Shown piece after piece: positions 50,657 through 59,130 of a stretch of DNA of 64,000 nt (its first letter is position 1; every line of letters begins with the position of its first letter). The stretch lies in the IMG/VR virus record IMGVR_UViG_3300042319_002138, positions 1 through 64,000 of that record; one strand, given 5' to 3'. A model generated the notes under the pieces. It did no database searches. It was given only the letters and a program-made list of their open reading frames with translations, and was not told the origin of the DNA. Origin of the DNA: a virus. The translations under genes were made by a program, and so were the position numbers.

Positions 50657-51415
50657 CTAACACCATTCATTCGGTATTAAATCATGAGTATTGTGGTTTA
50701 TTGCCTTACCGAACCAATTTTTTGGTGTTATAACCATTTTGTTAGGGTTTGTGTTTAACCATGCACCCCACCATGAAAAAGATGAATTAGCTATTATATT
50801 ATTTTTACATAGACTCATTAACCATAAATCGATATAGTCTTTTTCGCCCTCAATAAAAATAAATTGTGGTCCTTTAAAATTTTTTTTACACCATTCTATG
50901 TCGTTTGAAAAAACTAAAAAAATTGTTTTTTTATCAAAATTAGAAATAGCTTGATTATAATATTCGATACTACAAATTGGGTGGTGTTCTGGTAATCCTA
51001 AATAATCACCTCTTCTAATATGAATTGAACAGGTTTTTTCGTTTAAAAATTTACCATATTTTTCATATATTTCTTCTTTAGATTTTTCATCTATCGCATA
51101 TAAATTTAATATTTGTTCACGATTATGTAAAAAATATTTTTCACTTTGAAAGTATCCGTACAACTTTAAATTTGTTGTGTACGGTATTTTAGAATAATGA
51201 AAAAAAGGTTCTTGGTAAGTTTTATTACAATTTGTAATACCGAATTTTACGAATCTAAAAATATTTTCAGTGTAAGAATTTATTGGTTGGTGAGCATTTG
51301 AAGCTTGGGTTACTTCGAATACGGATTCGTCATTATTATCTAAAGACAATGAATAAGTTGTAGCTATTTGGAACATCTTGTTACCTAACCCACCTATTAA
51401 GTTACACGTTATCAT
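50657..51415 (-). CDS. Alpha-1,2-fucosyltransferase, GT11
   Basis: 252 residues. GT11 motifs are complete: IGGLGNKMFQ (7-16), HIRRGDY (132-138; the HxRRxD signature for GDP-fucose binding), and IIANSSFSWWGAWL (207-220). It transfers L-fucose in alpha-1,2 linkage to a galactose or related acceptor. With gmd and fcl 4 kb away in the same unit, donor and transferase are encoded together. It overlaps the next GT2 gene by 14 bases. Confidence 0.9.
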   Translation of the reverse strand: MITCNLIGGLGNKMFQIATTYSLSLDNNDESVFEVTQASNAHQPINSYTENIFRFVKFGITNCNKTYQEPFFHYSKIPYTTNLKLYGYFQSEKYFLHNREQILNLYAIDEKSKEEIYEKYGKFLNEKTCSIHIRRGDYLGLPEHHPICSIEYYNQAISNFDKKTIFLVFSNDIEWCKKNFKGPQFIFIEGEKDYIDLWLMSLCKNNIIANSSFSWWGAWLNTNPNKMVITPKNWFGKAINHNTHDLIPNEWC

Positions 51416-52094
51416 TATATTTTTGTTTTACGTAATCTATTTCTTCATTTATATTTTTATTGTATCTACTACTAATTTGAAATTGGTGTATTCTATTACT
51501 TATTAAAATATCACTAACTACCTGTGGTAAACCATATTTTTTATATAAATGGTAATAATACTCACAATCCATTAACATTGTTAAATTCTCATCAAAAAAA
51601 ACAATTTCTTCATTAATAAAGGAAAGTACTGAAGGTGAACTAATTGTGTTAACACCATACAATATTTGGTCATTCCAAGAAGGTACCATTTCCCTGTTAA
51701 AAGTAAGACCATCATTTGTGTGATTACAACCATTAACTAACCATTTACAGTTGGTTTCTTTAAATGTATTGTGTATTATTTGTAATGCGTTATCGTCCAC
51801 AAATAGGTCATCCTGGAACATTACTTTTATAATTTCCCCATCAGCATTTTTTATGGCTATATTTGTATTAGCAGGACCATTGCCTCGGTCATACTCATTT
51901 TTAATATAAACAATATCAAAAAATATATTATAAGATTCTACAAGTTTTTTGATTCCATCATCTACACTATGGTCAGAAATAATAACGTTAAAATTTTTAA
52001 AACTTTGTGTTTTTATAGAATTTAATAAAGCCTTTAAATAATGCAGACCATTACCATACTGTTCCCAAGTGGGTATGCAAATACTTATTTTCAT
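51402..52094 (-). CDS. Glycosyltransferase, GT2
   Basis: 230 residues from the ATG at 52094, which overlaps the upstream stop as ATGA (a longer frame to 52106 is less likely). MKISICIPTWEQYGNGLHYL opens the GT-A fold; VIISDHSVDDG, then FQDDLFVDDNALQII (DxD-like region) and MDCEYYYHLYKKYGLP follow. Inverting GT2 enzyme of unknown donor; part of the island. Confidence 0.82.
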   Translation of the reverse strand: MKISICIPTWEQYGNGLHYLKALLNSIKTQSFKNFNVIISDHSVDDGIKKLVESYNIFFDIVYIKNEYDRGNGPANTNIAIKNADGEIIKVMFQDDLFVDDNALQIIHNTFKETNCKWLVNGCNHTNDGLTFNREMVPSWNDQILYGVNTISSPSVLSFINEEIVFFDENLTMLMDCEYYYHLYKKYGLPQVVSDILISNRIHQFQISSRYNKNINEEIDYVKQKYNDNV

Positions 52095-52849
52095 ACCCAA
52101 CGCCAAGTTTTAATATGATTAGTTAATTGTTCTCTATTCATATTTCTTATTTTATGGAATTCTTGCCCATTAGAATGAAAAAGTGGGTTACTATCAGAAC
52201 TATTGTGTGTCCTACTATGGGTTAAATGATAAAGAGGACCCTCAACTCTACATAAACTATAACCCATAATTTCTATACGTACAACTCTTTCCCAATCTTC
52301 ATGACCCCATGAAACAAAATTTTCATTTTCTAAACCAATTTGTGAGTATCTTTCTTTGTTAAAGAAAAAAGCTCCACCAACAGAATTAGGGTTAAATAGA
52401 GTACACTGACTTAAATCAATGTCTTGAATATTATCAGAATCAACTAAATGGAATTGATTTTTTTGTACGTCATAGAATTTTCCTGAGTAAGGGAATACCA
52501 TATCACAACCTTCTAAAATTTTATTTCTAGATTCTAGGTATTGGTCAACTGTGAAAATAACATCAACATCATAGTTAACAACAATGTTTGTTTCACACAT
52601 TTTAGTCATATCATTCAACAATCTTGTTCTATGAAAAAGTCTTTCATCGTTTTTTTCAAAAACATATTTTATTTTATCTGAAACTGATTTTACAAATTCT
52701 TCATTAGAATTTTCATCACTTTCTAATACTATAATATTAGTATCAAAGTTCCTTAATAAAAAACTTATTGAAGTTTTAAAATTATCTCTTCTATCCTGTG
52801 AATCAAATCTAACAGGAACAATAAATGTAACGTCTTTAAAATCTATCAT
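52091..52849 (-). CDS. Glycosyltransferase, GT-A, GT7/GT2-like
   Basis: 252 residues. Opens VTFIVPVRFDSQDRRDNFKT; metal motif NIVVNYDVDVIF (DxD); the C-terminal NFVSWGHEDWERVVRIEIMG is the (F/W)-x-W-G-x-E-D-x-(D/E)-x-x-x-R motif of galactosyl/GalNAc transferases of the GT7 C-terminal type, followed by a His-rich tail. Adds a hexose or hexosamine, probably building the acceptor that the fucosyltransferases decorate (inference). Confidence 0.8.
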   Translation of the reverse strand: MIDFKDVTFIVPVRFDSQDRRDNFKTSISFLLRNFDTNIIVLESDENSNEEFVKSVSDKIKYVFEKNDERLFHRTRLLNDMTKMCETNIVVNYDVDVIFTVDQYLESRNKILEGCDMVFPYSGKFYDVQKNQFHLVDSDNIQDIDLSQCTLFNPNSVGGAFFFNKERYSQIGLENENFVSWGHEDWERVVRIEIMGYSLCRVEGPLYHLTHSRTHNSSDSNPLFHSNGQEFHKIRNMNREQLTNHIKTWRWV

Positions 52850-54387
52850 CCTCTATTTTGATATATTGCTTGTAATTGTTGTTGTACCTGTTCTGGTGTT
52901 GCTAAAGGTGTTTCTGTGGGTGTAATCCCATGTTTATTTTTGTACCACATAGTACCTTTTCTAAAATTCTCATTCCATGTTGGTGTTCTAGCAATAGTAC
53001 TTTCAGCTATTGAGTTCGGTATATCAGTTAAGTAATTCCAACTTTCATGAATATCGGCAAAATACCAAAAAGCTGGGTGATACATTTTTTTAATAGCTTG
53101 GTATGTGTGTTCAACATGTTCCCACGCGTTTTTAAACATTGGGTCAAAACCACCGATATCTTCTAATACTTTTCTTTGGTAATAAGAAAATGCCCCAACA
53201 CAATTAGGGTACAATGCTATTTTTACACCCGTATTTAATACATCACCATTTTCATAAGGGATAATCATCCTAGGGTTAGGTTTACCATCTACATCCTCTC
53301 TTTCAGATAAATCTGTAAATCCCTTACTACCAATCTTATTAGCTGGTCCGTGTAAAGCAAAATTTAAATGTTTAATACCAGAAATTAATGAGTGTTTAAT
53401 ATATTCTTTAAAAACATTTTCATCTTTAATTAAGATATCATCTTCCATAATAAAAATATGTTCACAACCTTTTTCCATTAGATAATTAATAGCTGTTGTT
53501 TTTGCTGCACCTACAGACATATTTGTTTTATGCTGTATGATATGTGCATCTTCAGGGTAAGCGTCTTCAGGGTAAGGTGTACCGTCATTTACAATAACAA
53601 AATTCTTAACCCATTTTGGAACTGTAAAAGCACTTTGCCTAATTCTATGTTCAGCATTATAAGTAACCATACCAAAACCAATAGAATCAGGGTCAAACTC
53701 TAACTTTTCTTCAAAAGTTTTATTATTTGATAGTCTTACAGGTAAGTTATCTTTATATCTTTCTTCAAATTTAATTTTATTATCTTCCCATTGTTGATTG
53801 GTCATACCTACTGATAAATGGGTTACTCTAATTAAAGTCGTTAAACCAATTTTAACACCATCTAAATAATTAGGGAAACAAAAAGCTAAATCATAAAAAT
53901 GGAATCCATCAAAAGATTCGTCAAAAGTATGTTTAATTTTTGTTTTATCTATAGCAAAAAACAAACCATCTAAAACAACCATTTCAGTAATTTTATTACC
54001 CTGGTCTTTAGAATAATAGTTAGTCCATTTTTTACCTTCGTGTTGGTGTGATACAATACCATTCATAGATTCTTTCAAAGTCCACCATCTACCGTCTAAT
54101 AAATCTGTTGTACCAGCTATCCCTAAAATTCCATATTCAGGATTTTTATTAAATAGTTTTTGTAGTTTTTGGCCCCAACCCTTAGTTTCAAAAATTAAAT
54201 CATCGTGACAAAAAACAACTATATTATTTTTAGCCATATCTAATCCTTTATTATAAGCTTGTGGTAATGACATTTCACCATCATTAACAATTTGTATAAC
54301 ATCTACGTTATGAATACCACAAGTTTTTTTAATTTGTTCGATATACTCAGGGTTATCTTTTCTTGTTGAATATACTACTGTAATCAT
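52846..54387 (-). CDS. Two-domain glycosyltransferase
   Basis: 513 residues with two GT-A units. Domain 1 (1-215): MITVVYSTRKDNPEYIEQIK, SLPQAYNKGLDMAKNNIVVF, CHDDLIFETKGWG. Domain 2 (about 240-490): IGFGMVTYNAEHRIRQSAFT, FVIVNDGTPYP, IFIMEDDILIKDENVFKEYI. Domain 1 resembles the DUF4422/LpsA-like type and domain 2 resembles GT2. A single protein able to catalyse two sugar additions, or one donor and one recognition domain, is possible. It overlaps both neighbours by 4 bases. Confidence 0.78.
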   Translation of the reverse strand: MITVVYSTRKDNPEYIEQIKKTCGIHNVDVIQIVNDGEMSLPQAYNKGLDMAKNNIVVFCHDDLIFETKGWGQKLQKLFNKNPEYGILGIAGTTDLLDGRWWTLKESMNGIVSHQHEGKKWTNYYSKDQGNKITEMVVLDGLFFAIDKTKIKHTFDESFDGFHFYDLAFCFPNYLDGVKIGLTTLIRVTHLSVGMTNQQWEDNKIKFEERYKDNLPVRLSNNKTFEEKLEFDPDSIGFGMVTYNAEHRIRQSAFTVPKWVKNFVIVNDGTPYPEDAYPEDAHIIQHKTNMSVGAAKTTAINYLMEKGCEHIFIMEDDILIKDENVFKEYIKHSLISGIKHLNFALHGPANKIGSKGFTDLSEREDVDGKPNPRMIIPYENGDVLNTGVKIALYPNCVGAFSYYQRKVLEDIGGFDPMFKNAWEHVEHTYQAIKKMYHPAFWYFADIHESWNYLTDIPNSIAESTIARTPTWNENFRKGTMWYKNKHGITPTETPLATPEQVQQQLQAIYQNRG

Positions 54388-54563
54388 AGTTCAAAATTAT
54401 CTTTAGTATTTTCTTTTATTGAAACAAATTCTCTAATAGTCTTACCTAACTCTGTATCATCAGAATAAGTTTTAACTAATAATTCTACAACCTCCATTCT
54501 TAAAGCCTCATGTCTTTCATTAATGGGGTTATTTTCCAAATCCGTATATACTTGATTTTTCAT
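54384..54563 (-). CDS. Small helical protein, 59 aa
   Basis: Starts at the ATG one base after the preceding gene's stop (the longer frame to 54602 overlaps that gene). MKNQVYTDLENNPINERHEA then LRMEVVELLVKTYSDDTELG: acidic helices. Its stop overlaps the start of the large glycosyltransferase gene. Function unknown. Confidence 0.6.
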   Translation of the reverse strand: MKNQVYTDLENNPINERHEALRMEVVELLVKTYSDDTELGKTIREFVSIKENTKDNFEL

Positions 54564-54564
54564 A

Positions 54565-55056
54565 TTACTTCTCAATTTCAATAATATTAATTGGTTCCTC
54601 ACAATAAACTGATAAGTGACATGAAGCCTTAATAGCTTCTTTTACTGAATTACCCAAGTATAATGCTGCTAAAGCAAAATCCATACCAGCACCAATAGCT
54701 GTATAATCAGTTACTTCTTTACACCAAAAACCTTCCATTACAAAAGCTTTTTTCTCAAAAACAATAACATATTGGTTAGTTAATTTTGTTTCTTCTGTTT
54801 TATTTCTATACCAATCTTGGAACTCTGACATAAACTCTACCATTCCCTCCACAGAAGCTTCTCTAGGCTTTCTTGTTTTAGAATAAATTAGAAATAATCC
54901 ACCTTCTTGTGCATCACCACAATCACCGATAACCATTCCGTTTACTTCATTAAGTTTTGCTAATTTATCTTTTTCTTGTGTCCAACCAGATACTAGGATA
55001 CTATCCGCTCCAATTGTAATTTTTTTATTTGTTACTCTTACTGCTACTACTGACAT
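54565..55056 (-). CDS. HslV/proteasome-beta-like Ntn-hydrolase
   Basis: 163 residues. The N-terminus MSVVAVRVTNKKITIGADSI aligns with HslV/proteasome beta. Removing Met exposes Ser1, and counting from it, Asp17 (GADS) and Lys33 (LAKL) fall exactly at the catalytic positions of the proteasome family. Later VNGMVIGDCGDAQEGGLFL and YTAIGAGMDFALAALYLGN match strand and helix motifs of HslV. A self-compartmentalising peptidase with Ser instead of Thr is predicted. No hslU is visible; a ClpC-like unfoldase gene is elsewhere in the window. It lies between a small gene and a conserved hypothetical, upstream of dUTPase. Confidence 0.75.
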   Translation of the reverse strand: MSVVAVRVTNKKITIGADSILVSGWTQEKDKLAKLNEVNGMVIGDCGDAQEGGLFLIYSKTRKPREASVEGMVEFMSEFQDWYRNKTEETKLTNQYVIVFEKKAFVMEGFWCKEVTDYTAIGAGMDFALAALYLGNSVKEAIKASCHLSVYCEEPINIIEIEK

Positions 55057-55058
55057 GT

Positions 55059-55391
55059 TTAAGCTTTTGTTGTTATGTTATAAATCCCACTATTTAAAGT
55101 TACACTATCCGTCCCTGATGTGGTATACCATACTTGTGGGTAAAAGGGTGGCTGAGGACTTGTATATGGGTTAACCTCATTTGGTACCCCAGTTGGTATA
55201 AACGGATTTATTGGTGTGTGTGGTGTGATTGTTATAGGGTTTCTCCATTCAGTAATTTTAGTTACCTTTAATGTAAATTCTCTCCACAAACCACTTGGTA
55301 ATAAAGAATTTAGTTCTTCATAAAAATCATGAAGGTTAACATCTTCCTCTATTGTAATTGTTTTATTAATTGTATCTAATTGAATTTTCAT
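55059..55391 (-). CDS. Conserved phage hypothetical protein, 110 aa
   Basis: Begins MKIQLDTINKTITIEEDVNL then HDFYEELNSLLPSGLWREFT; the second half is Pro/Thr-rich and extended (ITPHTPINPFIPTGVPNEVN). The N-terminal part resembles a small beta-alpha domain I have seen in T4-like marine phages. It shares its first base with the dUTPase stop. Function unknown. Confidence 0.6.
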   Translation of the reverse strand: MKIQLDTINKTITIEEDVNLHDFYEELNSLLPSGLWREFTLKVTKITEWRNPITITPHTPINPFIPTGVPNEVNPYTSPQPPFYPQVWYTTSGTDSVTLNSGIYNITTKA

Positions 55392-55987
55392 TACTTTGTA
55401 CCTGTAGAACCAAATCCACCCTCACCACGTTCAGATTCGTTTATTTCCATAACTTCGATTAAATCACCGTAGTCTGAACTAATTCTATGTGCCACAACAC
55501 CTTGTGCGATTCTTTCACCTCTTTCCCAAGTAAATTCCTCATTACTAATGTTAACCAAAAGAACTTTAATTTCACCACGGTATCCTGTATCTACAGTTCC
55601 AGGTGAGTTTAATACGGTAATACCGTTTTTATAAGCCAACCCACTTCTAGGTCTAATTTGTAATTCATAACCATCAGGTAATTCAAAATACAAACCTGTA
55701 CCAACAAGTTTTCTTTCTAATGGTTTTAAAGAACCACCTTCATTTGCTCTTAAATCAAAACCTGAATCTCCCTCTTTTGCATAGACAGGATTTTTATTTT
55801 CGGATTTATTAATATAATTAATTTTTACTTTTGTTTTAACTGGTTCATTAACTTTTTTATTATCGTATTCTTGTACTGATTCAGCTAATTTAATCGCCAT
55901 TAAAATTTCTTGTCTAGTTGCTTCAGGTAACATATCCATTTCAGCTAGAGCTTTTAATTCTTCTATTTGTTGTGTAATTTCTCCCAT
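55391..55987 (-). CDS. dut: dUTP diphosphatase
   Basis: 198 residues: an extra 60-residue helical N-terminus, then a trimeric dUTPase domain. Motifs I-V are complete: DSGFDLRA, IRPRSGLAYKNG, ITVLNSPGTVDTGYRG, GERIAQGVV and the C-terminal P-loop-like RGEGGFGSTG. It converts dUTP to dUMP and pyrophosphate, keeping uracil out of phage DNA and feeding dTMP synthesis. Its start overlaps the exonuclease gene stop by one base. Confidence 0.95.
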   Translation of the reverse strand: MGEITQQIEELKALAEMDMLPEATRQEILMAIKLAESVQEYDNKKVNEPVKTKVKINYINKSENKNPVYAKEGDSGFDLRANEGGSLKPLERKLVGTGLYFELPDGYELQIRPRSGLAYKNGITVLNSPGTVDTGYRGEIKVLLVNISNEEFTWERGERIAQGVVAHRISSDYGDLIEVMEINESERGEGGFGSTGTK

Positions 55988-56700
55988 TATTTAAGATTAT
56001 TTAATTTTGTTATTATATCTACAAGAGCCTTAACGTCTCTTTCACAATATTCTTTAATTTCTTCATGATTACCCTCCCAATAATTGGTAGTAACGCTATC
56101 CCCTTTAACATCACCGTTTTTAGGTGATTCAATATCTAATGATGAACAGATTAAATCTAAAGAACCCAAAGACCAATTGTTACCAAATTGCCAAACTTCT
56201 TTAGTATCAACAACTCTTAAATCCCATGGTTTAGTTTCATGTGTTGGGAACAGTTTAGGTGGTTTCATTCCATTAATAAAAAATCTTTTACCTAAAAATG
56301 GGATATCAAATATTTTAATACTTTGACCACAAAGGTCAAACCCAAGAGGTTCAATTTTATTAAAGATTTTTCTAACTTCAGTTAAAATATGTAATTCATC
56401 TTCACCGTAAAAAGATTCAAATCTAACCTCACCTTCTTTAGTTACAAATGCCATAGAAACACAAGCTACCTTACCATATTCAGGGAAGAATGCCGCAGTT
56501 TGTCTATAAACTTCTTGGTGAATTTCTTTTAATGACATAGATTCAGAGTCTATTCTAGTTTCATCGGTAACTTTTTTTCTAAACGAGTCATAGTAAGATT
56601 CCCACATCTTTAATTTATCTTCAGGCATGTCGTATAAATCTTCATACTGACTTACTGATTCGATATCAAAAAATAATAATTTGTCTAATTTAAATTGCAT
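55987..56700 (-). CDS. DnaQ-like 3'-5' exonuclease (PolB-associated type)
   Basis: 237 residues. DEDD-family motifs: LLFFDIES (ExoI), CGQSIKIFDIPFLGKRFF (ExoII, with the Asp), and YCERDVKALVDII (ExoIII, YxxxD). This resembles the predicted exonuclease often encoded beside B-family polymerases. It probably proofreads or trims DNA ends in replication or recombination. It overlaps the GT4 gene upstream by 11 bases. Confidence 0.85.
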   Translation of the reverse strand: MQFKLDKLLFFDIESVSQYEDLYDMPEDKLKMWESYYDSFRKKVTDETRIDSESMSLKEIHQEVYRQTAAFFPEYGKVACVSMAFVTKEGEVRFESFYGEDELHILTEVRKIFNKIEPLGFDLCGQSIKIFDIPFLGKRFFINGMKPPKLFPTHETKPWDLRVVDTKEVWQFGNNWSLGSLDLICSSLDIESPKNGDVKGDSVTTNYWEGNHEEIKEYCERDVKALVDIITKLNNLK

Positions 56701-58006
56701 TTGTATGTTCGATTAATTGTCCAACTTCTTTTTTATCATCTTTCAATATTGTTTTATAGAAAGATGCTCTTGTATGTGTAACTGTATCAATATGGTATTT
56801 ATCCTTAACCGTTTCATGTAAGTTATGTGACAATAACTCTACTAAACTCGGATTATCCTTTAATTTTTTGAGTGCTTTATACCAATCCTTATGATTTTTA
56901 CCTGTATCTACTAAAATTGCGTTACCCTTTTCATTAATACCACCACCATACTCTAACAAGTTTACACAATCTATTTGATAAGGTCCATAATTTTGTGCGA
57001 TTAAAGCTTTTTTATGGAAACCAGATTCAATAACTTTTAATTGTGATTTAACCTTATTAAATGTATGTTCTTTAAGTGGGGCCATTGATACATCAAATAG
57101 ATTGTAGTTTGATGCATAAGTGGTAATAGGTTTGGTCCAAACTCTTCTATATAATTCATTTAAATCGTTGTATTTTTTATCACTACTTTCATCATATTTT
57201 TTTATTTGATTCAAATAGTCACCTTCAAGTAATTTGTAATTTTTAGTAAACATTTCTTCATAACGAGCCCAAACACTTTCATGTGGTTCAATTTTTCTTG
57301 TTCTTTGTTGTCCTGTATTTCTATCAATTTCAGTAATACTACCTCTAGTATCAAAACCACAAAGTACCATTTGTGAATCCATTTTATTTTCACCTAAAAA
57401 TCTACTCACACCCTCTTCAATAATTTTTAAGTCATGTAAGTGAGATGAACCACCTAACCAACCTAATCTAATAAGTTTATCTGTTTTTTCGAGGTTTGGT
57501 GTAAATTGTTTTTCTGAAGGGTCAATTGCATTTGGTAATACAATTACATTTTTATTTAATTGGCTAATTTCTTTAGCAAAAATATCTGTAGTTGTAATTA
57601 CATAATTAACTCTCTTAATATTTTCTTTGATTTTTTTAGGTAATTCATCACTAACAATCATATGATATGCTGGGTGTTCTTTAGAAGGTAACCAGTAATC
57701 ATCTAAATCCATAACTGTTATAATACCCAATGAATGGATTTTGTCCAATATTTGAAACATATCTTCCATATATACTTGTCTTAACATACCGTCTTTAATC
57801 ATTGGTAACGTTCTATGGAAATGGACAATATCAAATTTTCGTAAAAAACTTTCGTCCCAACTAAAATTATCTGTACCTGCTGTAATAATTTCTACATAAA
57901 AATCGTCATTATACAATTCTTGTAGTTTCATATGTGGTTCTACTGAACGAAATTTAGATACCCCTGTTCTATCTGATGGGAATACTAAAACATTTATTTT
58001 ACTCAT
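56690..58006 (-). CDS. Glycosyltransferase, GT4/GT-B-like
   Basis: 438 residues. KINVLVFPSDRTGVSKFRSV opens the N-terminal Rossmann domain, with FDIVHFHRTLP and VMDLDDYWLPSKEHPAY; the C-terminal part carries KLIRLGWLGGSSHLHDLKII and FKVIESGFHKKALIAQNYGP-like sequence at the donor site. It resembles the phage/bacterial family with the D-D-Y-W pattern. Separated from the main island by dUTPase and exonuclease genes, so it may act on a different substrate. Confidence 0.75.
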   Translation of the reverse strand: MSKINVLVFPSDRTGVSKFRSVEPHMKLQELYNDDFYVEIITAGTDNFSWDESFLRKFDIVHFHRTLPMIKDGMLRQVYMEDMFQILDKIHSLGIITVMDLDDYWLPSKEHPAYHMIVSDELPKKIKENIKRVNYVITTTDIFAKEISQLNKNVIVLPNAIDPSEKQFTPNLEKTDKLIRLGWLGGSSHLHDLKIIEEGVSRFLGENKMDSQMVLCGFDTRGSITEIDRNTGQQRTRKIEPHESVWARYEEMFTKNYKLLEGDYLNQIKKYDESSDKKYNDLNELYRRVWTKPITTYASNYNLFDVSMAPLKEHTFNKVKSQLKVIESGFHKKALIAQNYGPYQIDCVNLLEYGGGINEKGNAILVDTGKNHKDWYKALKKLKDNPSLVELLSHNLHETVKDKYHIDTVTHTRASFYKTILKDDKKEVGQLIEHTNAI

Positions 58007-58050
58007 AATCTATATTTTATACCAATATAAACTATTAGAAAAGTTTAGTA

Positions 58051-58079
58051 AATAAAAAACCCGACTTAATGTCGGGTTT
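58051..58079 (-). terminator. Intrinsic terminator
   Basis: Minus strand AAACCCGAC - ATTAA - GTCGGGTTT followed by TTTATTT. It ends the unit containing the tiny Cys-rich ORF and the genes upstream of it. Confidence 0.85.
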
Positions 58080-58083
58080 AGTA

Positions 58084-58137
58084 TTACTTTTTTGGTGTTC
58101 CTTTGTTACCTTTGCAACTACATCCTTTTGTTCTCAT
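58084..58137 (-). CDS. Tiny Cys-rich peptide ORF, 17 aa
   Basis: An ATG at 58137 behind a perfect A-rich leader (AAAAAAAAGAAAAC) reads MRTKGCSCKGNKGTPKK and stops 5 bases before a strong terminator. Basic, with a CxC pair. The tight fit between leader and terminator favours a real micro-gene, but 17 codons could occur by chance. Confidence 0.4.
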   Translation of the reverse strand: MRTKGCSCKGNKGTPKK

Positions 58138-58160
58138 GTTTTCTTTTTTTTAGTTGTTTG

Positions 58161-58742
58161 TTATTGTACCCTTTTAACTTTACTATTTAAAGTTTTTAAG
58201 ATTTTTACGTTTTCTTGAATCATTTTTTTATCAAAATATTTTTCAACAATACTAGGTAATGCTTTTGATATTTCCTCAGCAATCATTTGTCTAATTACAT
58301 TTTCATTTAGTGTACTAGAATTTTTTGCTACAGGTTTTTTTTGTTCTACTATATGTCTTTTTTGTTCCATATAATCAAACTCGTCTTCTTCAGAATAGTA
58401 TTCTTCTTTTACACTACCGTATTTTGGGTTTATTTCTTTGATGTCCTCATCATCCAAAGAAAATGTCCCAACAGCATCTGGTTGTGGAATTGGGTTTTCT
58501 AACATCGCCCTCTGAATTTCAGGTGGTAATTTAGATTCTTTAACTCTTTGTTTATACATATCACTTCCTATTGCTACTTTAGGTACAGAATTTCTAACAG
58601 GTTCACTAATTTCTTCACTTAAAGAAGCTTGTCTACTTGTAACATTAGATTCTAAAATTGCCATGTCAGTTTTATCAAACTGTCTAGCTCTTTCATCGAT
58701 AACTTTCGCTTTTTGTAGTATTGCTTTTAATCTTGGGTCCAT
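58161..58742 (-). CDS. Conserved phage hypothetical protein, 193 aa
   Basis: Begins MDPRLKAILQKAKVIDERAR and ends with a helical/coiled segment (NENVIRQMIAEEISKALPSI, VEKYFDKKMIQENVKILKTL). The middle is disordered and acidic (YYSEEDEFDYMEQ). The shape, an N-terminal short helix, linker and C-terminal helix, suggests an assembly or scaffold partner. It shares one base with the upstream gene's stop. Function unknown. Confidence 0.55.
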   Translation of the reverse strand: MDPRLKAILQKAKVIDERARQFDKTDMAILESNVTSRQASLSEEISEPVRNSVPKVAIGSDMYKQRVKESKLPPEIQRAMLENPIPQPDAVGTFSLDDEDIKEINPKYGSVKEEYYSEEDEFDYMEQKRHIVEQKKPVAKNSSTLNENVIRQMIAEEISKALPSIVEKYFDKKMIQENVKILKTLNSKVKRVQ

Positions 58743-59128
58743 TATTCAAATGTTGCTTGTTTATAAATTTTTATCATACTCCTATCTCCGTTAGGATTAT
58801 ATTTTGGTACGCCTGATTTTCTATCAGAAATAGGTTCATAAAACGTTTGACCCGTTTTAATCCAATTGCTAATTCTATCTACCCTAAAAGTTTTCCAACC
58901 TTCAGGTTCGGTATCAGTAACCCCTTGAGTTTGATAGACTCTAATTATTGGGTTATTGGCTAAAGATTCTCCATAAACATAAGGTTCAATCCATCTCCAA
59001 CCTCTTACTTCTGTTTCATCACCCTCATAATAAATTCTAGCAACCTTATGTTTTTCAATAGAATCTTCTATTTCATTTGGTCGTACTTCTTCTAATATAA
59101 TATTGCTTAATAGAGAGTAAAGTTTCAT
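58742..59128 (-). CDS. WYL-like domain protein with targeting-like leader
   Basis: 128 residues from the ATG at 59128 (TTG at 59137 overlaps the upstream gene). The N-terminus MKLYSLLSNIILEEVRPNEI has an ILE site. KVARIYYEGDETEVRGWRWI followed by EPYVYGESL, RVYQTQGVT and GWKTFRVDRISNWIKTG matches the WYL-domain pattern (RI.Y...G.R.IEPY..G....N..LR.YQ...GWK.FR.DRI), a nucleic-acid or ligand sensing fold. No helix-turn-helix is present. Co-transcribed with neighbours. Confidence 0.65.
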   Translation of the reverse strand: MKLYSLLSNIILEEVRPNEIEDSIEKHKVARIYYEGDETEVRGWRWIEPYVYGESLANNPIIRVYQTQGVTDTEPEGWKTFRVDRISNWIKTGQTFYEPISDRKSGVPKYNPNGDRSMIKIYKQATFE

Positions 59129-59130
59129 TA

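Noticed and set aside
6316-58006. Possibility that clpC, glutamine synthetase and sugar genes come from a bacterial contig
   Set aside because: They are packed without gaps among terminase, portal, capsid, polymerase and other phage genes and share the same base composition and A-rich start signals.
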